Origin: Medakamo hakoo | Taxonomy: Eukaryota > Chlorophyta > Trebouxiophyceae > Coccomyxaceae | Reading direction: 5' to 3' | Length of the DNA: 64,000 nt | NCBI GenBank assembly: GCA_026636295.1 | Contig: CP089456.1 | Location: 310,001-374,000, forward strand | In this document: piece after piece, positions 58,984-64,000 of the stretch | How the letters are laid out: every line of letters begins with the position of its first letter | Position numbering within the stretch: the stretch's first letter is position 1 | Translations under genes and position numbers: made by a program | The notes under the pieces: model-generated | Databases searched by the model: none | Told to the model about the DNA's origin: nothing | Seen by the model: only the letters and a program-made list of their open reading frames with translations

Positions 58984-59193
58984 ATGTCCGACACCAAGCC
59001 CGAAGACCGCCTGGTCGAAGACAAAGGGGATGTGAAAGCCGCGACGGCCAACAAAAATTTCGACGAAGCGCCGGGCGCGACGCCGCCGGAGCAGACGACC
59101 ACGCACGCCGTGGCCAGCGAGGGCGACATCCACCAGCCGACTGCCCACAAGCTGCTGGACGAAGAAGCGGGGAAGAAGGCGGCGAAAGAGTGA
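58984..59193 (+). CDS. Small hydrophilic protein (69 aa), unknown function
   Basis: A single exon. The start context is CGCCATG. It is very hydrophilic and without hydrophobic core: MSDTKPEDRLVEDKGDV, NKNFDEAPG, THAVASEGDIHQPTAHKLLDE, ending GKKAAKE. The composition (Asp, Glu, Lys, Ala, Thr, His, no Cys or Trp) is like LEA or hydrophilin proteins that protect cells from desiccation, but no class motif is present. It is predicted to be disordered. Convergent with the IPC synthase gene, 154 bp apart. Confidence 0.55.
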   Translation: MSDTKPEDRLVEDKGDVKAATANKNFDEAPGATPPEQTTTHAVASEGDIHQPTAHKLLDEEAGKKAAKE

Positions 59194-59347
59194 GGGGTCA
59201 TGGCTGGGGTCATGGTCTTCCCTTCGCGTTGCGGGCGGATGGGGTTGGGATGGGAGCCGGATGGATTGGAGCCGGCAGATGGGTTGGATGGAAAACAGAA
59301 TGAGGAAAAGAAAGATCCGTCCTAACAGAAGAGAGAGAGAGAGAGAG

Positions 59348-60107
59348 TCACGCCCCACCAACCCCGTCCCGCCGCAGCCAGGCGCGCCAGCCAGACCGGG
59401 CGCCCTTGGGCGTCGCAGTCGCAGGCGCAGCCGCGCCGTTGCCGTCGTCGACGACGACCGAGACTGCGTCGCCCGCACGGCCGCCGCCACCAGCGCCGTT
59501 GGCCGCGGCACCTCCCCCACGCCCGGCCACCTCTGGCAGCCCGCTGTCCGGCCTCCCACACAGCCGCTGCCACCTCCGCGTCCCGCGCAGGGCGTGGAAC
59601 ACCAGCGGCACGGTGTACCAGGCGACGACGACGTCGACGGTGTAGTGCTTGCGGGAGGCGATGATGAGCAGGGAGATGGTCGCGGCCGCGACCCACGCGG
59701 CCGCCTTCATGGCCCGCCACGACCCCCAGATCGTGTAGACCAGGGTCAGGCCCAGGACGTAGATGAGGTGGGACGAGAAGATGAGGTCGCCGCACGACAT
59801 GGACGACTGGCGGACGACGTTGACGGCGACCCACCCCCACCAGTGTGCCGGGTACGGCAGCCGGTCCGTGGGCGCGCCCGCCCGGCAGTGCGGGGCGGGC
59901 GCGGGCAGCCATGTGGCCATGAAAGACGCGATGCGCAGCGCCTGGCAGAGCACGAACGCGGGCAGGGCGGCGGAGAAGAGGCCGGCGGTCGTGAAGGTCG
60001 GGCGCGCGCGCACGAACGGGGAGAACGTCCAGAGGATGACGGACGCGAAGAGCGTGTAGAACACGGCTTCCGACACCCAGTGGAGGTCCAGCTCCTTGTG
60101 CGTGTGT

Positions 60108-60138
<31 letters not shown>

Positions 60139-60619
60139 GGGGGGAGTGTGGGAGTGCGTGTGCGCGTGTGTTTTGGGCGCGTGGGCGTGCGTGGTGGGTG
60201 GGTGGATGGAACAAAATCTCAACGCTCACCGGCAAGACTTTAAAGCCCAAGTCGGGGAGCGGCTGGGGTTGGGGTTGGTGCACCCGGTAGGCCAGCTGGG
60301 TGAAGATGCCGTGCACGTACTGGAAGATGGCGCACAGCAGGATGACCCACCATTCCGTGCGGAGGACGCCGAGCTGGGAGGGTGGGGGTGGGGCGTGGGG
60401 GGTGGGGCAGGTGGGATGGATGGATGTCGCATGAAACTGCCTGGGGATGAGAAGCACGCCCGGCCACCGCCTGCACTCTTCTCGCCCCCTCACCACATCC
60501 CCGCGCACCTCCACTTTGGTCTCGGCACCGATGCGGCGGCCGAGGGTGCGGGCGCGGGCCTTGAAAGAAGGACCGCAGCCTGTGGGCGGCGCGGTCGTCG
60601 CTGCGGTCGTGTCGCCCAT
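59348..60619 (-). CDS. Inositolphosphoceramide synthase (sphingomyelin-synthase-like)
   Basis: Exons 60619-60509, 60373-60230 and 60094-59348 give 333 aa. Exon 2: TEWWVILLCAIFQYVHGIF, exon 3: HWVSEAVFYTLFASVILWTF and the catalytic block CGDLIFSSHLIYVLGLTLVYT, then ASRKHYTVDVVVAWYTVPLVF. The CGDxxFSSH and RKHYTVDV motifs hold the His-His-Asp triad of the PAP2_C family, and the wording matches plant inositolphosphoceramide synthases more than animal sphingomyelin synthases. The enzyme moves phosphoinositol from PI to ceramide in the Golgi. Both introns are exactly 135 nt, in frame and stop-free. Confidence 0.85.
60097..60144. repeat. (GT)n(G)n tract beside a splice acceptor
   Basis: On the plus strand about 12 GT units followed by about 22 G. 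On the minus strand this is a C-run then (CA)n that forms the polypyrimidine tract of the IPC synthase intron 2. Confidence 0.9.
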
Positions 60620-61081
60620 GGTGCTGGCGTCAGGCGGGGCTGCCGGACCGCCGCGGCCTCTTATTGTGCTTGCCCGATTGCCTCGCTCTGTCCTGGAGGA
60701 CGAGGCGGGGCGACAGGCGGTGAGTGGAGGGCACTGCCTCCCGCGAAAAGAATAAACGAATGCACGCGCCGGGCCTGAGAGGCGCCGGAGACGCATCACT
60801 CTGCTATCTTTACACGACGGCGGCGAGGGGGAGAAGCCCGCCCCGCTCTGACGCGTAGACCTGGTCATCCCTGAATTTGCATGAAGAGCTCACACCAGCA
60901 GTCGTCCGTTGTCTGGAGGATGGGACGAGTTGGCGGGCTGGGTGGGGCGTGCCGGGCGCGGCCGTGCCTGCGCGCGGTTTGCCCCACCCCCAACCCGGGC
61001 GCGCCACCCTCACCCTTGGCCAGGCACTGCGCACCGGGCCGCCCCAACACCCCACCACCGCGCGCCCTGGCCCCCGCGGGC
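60620..61081. other. Divergent region IPC synthase / PDZ-like protein
   Basis: 462 bp. The plus-strand frame of the PDZ-like gene stays open upstream to an ATG at 60881 (another at 60920), so this region may hold a plastid transit peptide. No other feature. Confidence 0.45.
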
Positions 61082-61867
61082 ATGTGCTTTTCCGAGGCCT
61101 GCCAAGCCGCCCAGGACCGAGCCTTCGCCGCGGTCGTCCTCCTCCCGCTGGCGGGGTTGGCCGTCGCCCTCGGCCGCTGGGCCCTCGCCAAGCCGGAAGA
61201 CGAAAGCGCCGCCTCGCCCTCGGCGTTCGTCGACCCGGACACGGGCATCGTCTTCGAAGCGGGCCCGGATGACGCCGGCCCGGAAGTCGACGCGGCCGGG
61301 CGCCTGGCGTACCGGGCGGTGTCCTACACCCCGACGCCCGTCCCGGTCGGCGCGCCGGGCGACCGAGTGCGCGTCGCGGTCGGGCCCGTCGGGCGGCGGG
61401 CGCCGCGCACGTACGTCTTTGAACGCGTGTTGGCGGGAGCGCCGTCCAGGATTTTGGGCGTGTCGCTGCCCCGGCCGCTGGGCATCACGTGGGCCGAAGA
61501 CGCGGCGGGCCGCGTGGTGGTGGGCGGTTTCGTGGAAGGCGGCGAGGCGGGCCGGCGCGCCGCGGCCGCGGCGCTCGACCCCGTCCTCGCTCAGACGGCG
61601 CTCGCGCCCGGGGACGTCCTGAGAGCCGTGACCGCCACCAACGTCGTCTTCCGCGGCGCGGGCGCCCTGGCGGGCTGGGCGCCGGGCGTGCGCGAGGTCG
61701 TGCTGTTTGGCGCAGACGGCGCGAAGTGGCCGGCGGTGCGGGCGGCGCTGAGGAAGGGCGACGCGGCCGACGGGGACGTCACCATCATTGTAGAGAGGGA
61801 GGAGCGGAGGGGGGAGGAGGGTAGTGGCGGGCCGGACGTGAGCGAGCGCCTCAACCCAGACCGGTGA
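61082..61867 (+). CDS. PDZ-like domain membrane protein, probably plastid
   Basis: 262 aa from the ATG at 61082. In-frame ATGs at 60881 and 60920 would add 67 or 54 residues (Arg/Pro/Cys-rich, no acidic residues), possibly a transit peptide. A membrane helix lies near the start (FAAVVLLPLAGLAVALGRWALA). The middle (SYTPTPVPVGAPGDRVRVAV) and the segment GVSLPRPLGITWAEDAAGRVVVGGFVEGGEA, AALDPVLAQTALAPGDVLRAVTATNVVF follow the PDZ pattern of plastid proteins (carboxylate loop P-L-G-I, then G-x-A and APGD). The role is not known; thylakoid assembly factors carry similar PDZ domains. Confidence 0.62.
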   Translation: MCFSEACQAAQDRAFAAVVLLPLAGLAVALGRWALAKPEDESAASPSAFVDPDTGIVFEAGPDDAGPEVDAAGRLAYRAVSYTPTPVPVGAPGDRVRVAVGPVGRRAPRTYVFERVLAGAPSRILGVSLPRPLGITWAEDAAGRVVVGGFVEGGEAGRRAAAAALDPVLAQTALAPGDVLRAVTATNVVFRGAGALAGWAPGVREVVLFGADGAKWPAVRAALRKGDAADGDVTIIVEREERRGEEGSGGPDVSERLNPDR

Positions 61868-61944
61868 GAGAGAGAGCGGGCGTGAGTCAGTCCTTTTGCT
61901 TTTGTTGTCAACAGAGAAAAAATAAACGCCACACACACAGCCTC

Positions 61945-63016
61945 TCACTCCACGGACAGCAGCCCCTTGAAGACTTCGTACGCGTAGTACGACAGCGCGG
62001 CGGAGGGCAGGACTTGGAGCATGTTGGGCCCCAGCCCGGCGTACAGGCCCTTCACGCCCTGCTCCCGTACCAGGGCGGCGGCCGCGCCGCGGAACGAGAG
62101 CGCCGGCGCGGCGGCCGCGGCCGCGGCCGCGGCCGCAGCTGCCCCCTCCGTCCCGGCCGCCGCCACGGCCGTCGCCAGCGCACGCGCCCGGGCCATGGAC
62201 GCCAGCTGCATGCGTCGCCGCACGACTTCCGCCGGGTAAATGGACAGCTCGGCCGCGCACCCCGCCACGGCGCCAAAGGCGAGCGTCTGGGCGGCGGCCA
62301 GGCGCGGAGGGCGGGGCACACCGCGCGCGTCAAACGTCGCGCGCAGGTAGGCTTCCTTCACCACGTCGTACGTGCCGTAAAACACGGCGCCCGCCGGAGC
62401 GGTGGCGGCCAGCGCGGGCGCCAGGCCCACGTACAGCGAGCCGGGGCCTTCCAGGCGGACCATCGCCCGCAGCGTGGCCAGGACGCCCGCGCCCGGCGCC
62501 GCGCCCGGCCCCATCAGCCGCGTCCGCAGCACGTCCAGCGGGAAGCACAGGCCCGTTGCCGTCATGCCCGCCAGCGCGCCCGCGCCAAAGCGCTCGGCCG
62601 CGCCAAAGTGCGGCGTGCCCGTCGCGGCCAGCAGGCCGCGGCGGTAGGCGTCGAAGCACGCAAAGTTCAGGGCCTTGTGCGGGCACGTGCGCAGCAGGTT
62701 GAGGCCGTTGCCCGCCCAGAAGCCGGCCAGGCCGCCGGCCGTGAAGATGGAGGCGGCCGTGGCCCGGAAGCCGGGCGCGCCGTGCAGGACCTGCTCCAGC
62801 TTGATGCGTTCCAGGGGGGCGAGGGCGGTGCGCGTCACCGCGCACGAGGCCGCGCCCGCGGCCAGGTGGCGGACGTACGTCGACGCGCGGTCCAGCAGCA
62901 GGCGCGGGTCCGGCGGCGGGGCGGACGTCGTCGCGGTGGTGGGCGGCGGCGCCGCCCTCGCGGCGGCGGCGGCCTGGTCCCGCTTCTTGCTTCGCTTGCG
63001 CCGCCACCAGGGCTGG

Positions 63017-63049
<33 letters not shown>

Positions 63050-63318
63050 GCACGGCTGAGCCATCCAGGCAGCCCGCGGGCGGCGGCGGCGCGGCTGGGT
63101 GCTACGTCGCGCGCGGCAGCCGGCTTGGCCGCCCCATTCCGCCTCCTGCGCTGCGGCCGCCACGCTTCCGCAACCGCCGCCGCCCCGTCCAGCTCCGGCG
63201 GCATGGACAGCCCAATGGGCGACCCCCGGTCCCACAGCCCGGCCAGGCGGTCGGTGATGTGTGCGGCGGCGGCGTGGAGCGGCGGGGGTGGGGAAACGGG
63301 CGTGTCACGGGCGGGCAT
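61945..63318 (-). CDS. Mitochondrial carrier family transporter
   Basis: A single exon, 457 aa from the ATG at 63318; a further in-frame ATG at 63498 is possible. Three carrier repeats follow a ~170-residue Pro/Ala-rich N-terminal extension: TALAPLERIKLEQVL, GLCFPLDVLRTRLMG and LSIYPAEVVRRRMQLA, matching Px[D/E]xx[K/R] in all three, with the matrix helices GFWAGNGLNLLRTCPHKALNF, SLYVGLAPALAATAPAGAVFYGTYD and KGLYAGLGPNMLQVLPSAALSYYAYE. These transporters exchange metabolites, most often nucleotides or cofactors, across the mitochondrial or plastid inner membrane. The WAGNGLNLLR block is like ADP/ATP, coenzyme A or folate-type carriers; the substrate is unresolved. Most carriers are about 300 aa, so the extension is large. 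Confidence 0.82.
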
Positions 63319-63917
63319 GGCCGCACGCGCGCTGCCACGCCCACGGCCGATGCGGACATCATCGCCACGTCCGCTCGTGGATGGGGCGCAGGGCGAGCCT
63401 CGGCGTTCTAAGAGCAGGGTCGCGTCCCAGCCAATCGCAGAGCGCGGCGCGCCGAGAGCTCGCCGGCCCGGCATGTTTTGGGGGTGGCGTGCGCGCACGA
63501 CTGGGCCCTGAATGCGTGGATGGGGCGCTCACTAGAGTGGGGGTGCGGGTCCGGTGTTGAGATGCGTCCCCAGCCGCCACCCCGCACGCCCCCTGGACGG
63601 CCGAAAAAAAAGGAAAGTGAGAGGCGTGCAGGCTAACTCTCGCACTCGGCGGTTTGCGCATGCTCGAGTCCTGACTCGCGCCCTCATCTTGGAATCGTGT
63701 GGCGCGCCTCCTCGCCCCTGCAAACCTGCTGCCAGCTGACTGAGGTGTCACAATATCCGCTCAAATCAGCGCCAGGTGCTGAGGAGTCGCCACGCCTCTC
63801 TGTCAGTGCCGGAAAACACGCACGCTGGTGCACAGCGCCCGTGTCGCATCAACAACCTGCTCCCTCCGCCCACTCTTCGGACGCTGGACGCCGCCGAAGC
63901 CGAGCGACGCATCAACC
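63319..63917. other. Divergent region carrier / last gene
   Basis: 599 bp. Less GC-rich from 63540 on, with a poly-A stretch at 63603-63610. No tRNA, repeat or coding signal that I can support. Confidence 0.45.
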
Positions 63918-64000
63918 ATGGCGGACGACCTCTCGCCCTACGAACTGGAGCGGGCGGCGCTCATCGCCCGCAACCGGGCCCGTTTGCAAGCCATGGGCAT
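63918..64000 (+). CDS. N-terminus of an unidentified protein (partial)
   Basis: The ATG in ACCATGG context opens MADDLSPYELERAALIARNR and then ARLQAMGI, cut by the window end. A short YExxRxxxIxxNxxxLxxLG helix at the N-terminus is common to several nuclear proteins, for example WD-repeat CMR1/WDR76-type. Only 27 residues are visible, so this is a hint and not a call. Confidence 0.45.
   Translation, partial: MADDLSPYELERAALIARNRARLQAMG

Noticed and set aside
61864-63411. A 515-codon plus-strand open frame opposite the carrier
   Set aside because: It is an Arg/Gln/Gly-rich antisense shadow of the carrier, whose three Px[D/E]xx[K/R] motifs are clear.

Overview
The window is nuclear DNA from a unicellular green alga (Viridiplantae, probably a chlorophyte). 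Reasons: about 70% GC; spliceosomal introns in most genes; AP2 and GATA DNA-binding domains; a plant-type H+/hexose porter; plastid ribosomal protein L4; a plastid-type ketoacyl-ACP synthase I; a MOT1-type molybdate transporter; plant-type inositolphosphoceramide synthase; and a nuclear tRNA-Val with an intron. No bacterial operon, virus-like element, CRISPR array or intact transposon was seen. The species cannot be fixed from the sequence alone. Exon joins below come from frame continuity, GT..AG sites and conserved motifs; no transcript data were available.

Layout. 0-12 kb: 3' end of a GH5 mannanase, an F-box protein, tRNA-Val(CAC), a hot-dog thioesterase, a hexose porter, two membrane proteins and a cupin. 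12-25.6 kb: a large receptor-like kinase, a four-helix membrane protein ending in a CaaX box, an organellar DEAD-box helicase, an EF-hand protein, ISCA2, plastid L4 and an LRR receptor-like protein with no kinase. 25.6-38 kb: dihydrolipoamide dehydrogenase, a membrane protein, KASI, CLPTM1, lipin and an HMA metallochaperone. 38-43 kb: an unresolved coding region, then the most unusual gene (GATA finger + two AP2 domains + an APE-like endonuclease), then a broken membrane-protein gene. 43-64 kb: mRNA cap methyltransferase, DUF1772-like protein, PRA1, an LTP-like secreted protein, a TPR protein, a coiled-coil protein, a dual-specificity phosphatase, a cyclic-nucleotide-binding/ankyrin channel, molybdate transporter, a histone H2B with a very long tail, a 69-aa protein, IPC synthase, a PDZ-like protein, a mitochondrial carrier and the start of one more gene.

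Genes are packed tightly and from about 44 kb onward mostly alternate strand, giving divergent pairs with 60-600 bp between starts and convergent pairs with 75-320 bp between stops. Neighbours are functionally unrelated, as expected for a eukaryotic nuclear genome. Loose themes are lipid metabolism (thioesterase, KASI, lipin, IPC synthase, LTP-like) and organelle proteins (L4, ISCA2, dihydrolipoamide dehydrogenase, DEAD-box helicase, carrier).

The strongest candidates for something new are the GATA-AP2-AP2-endonuclease fusion (39538-42380), the 312-aa H2B with a roughly 210-aa N-terminal tail (57642-58580), the tRNA-Val with a 140-nt intron carrying a second B-box-like motif (4102-4313), a channel with a rewritten selectivity filter (52835-55468), and an apparent excess of introns whose length is a multiple of three.
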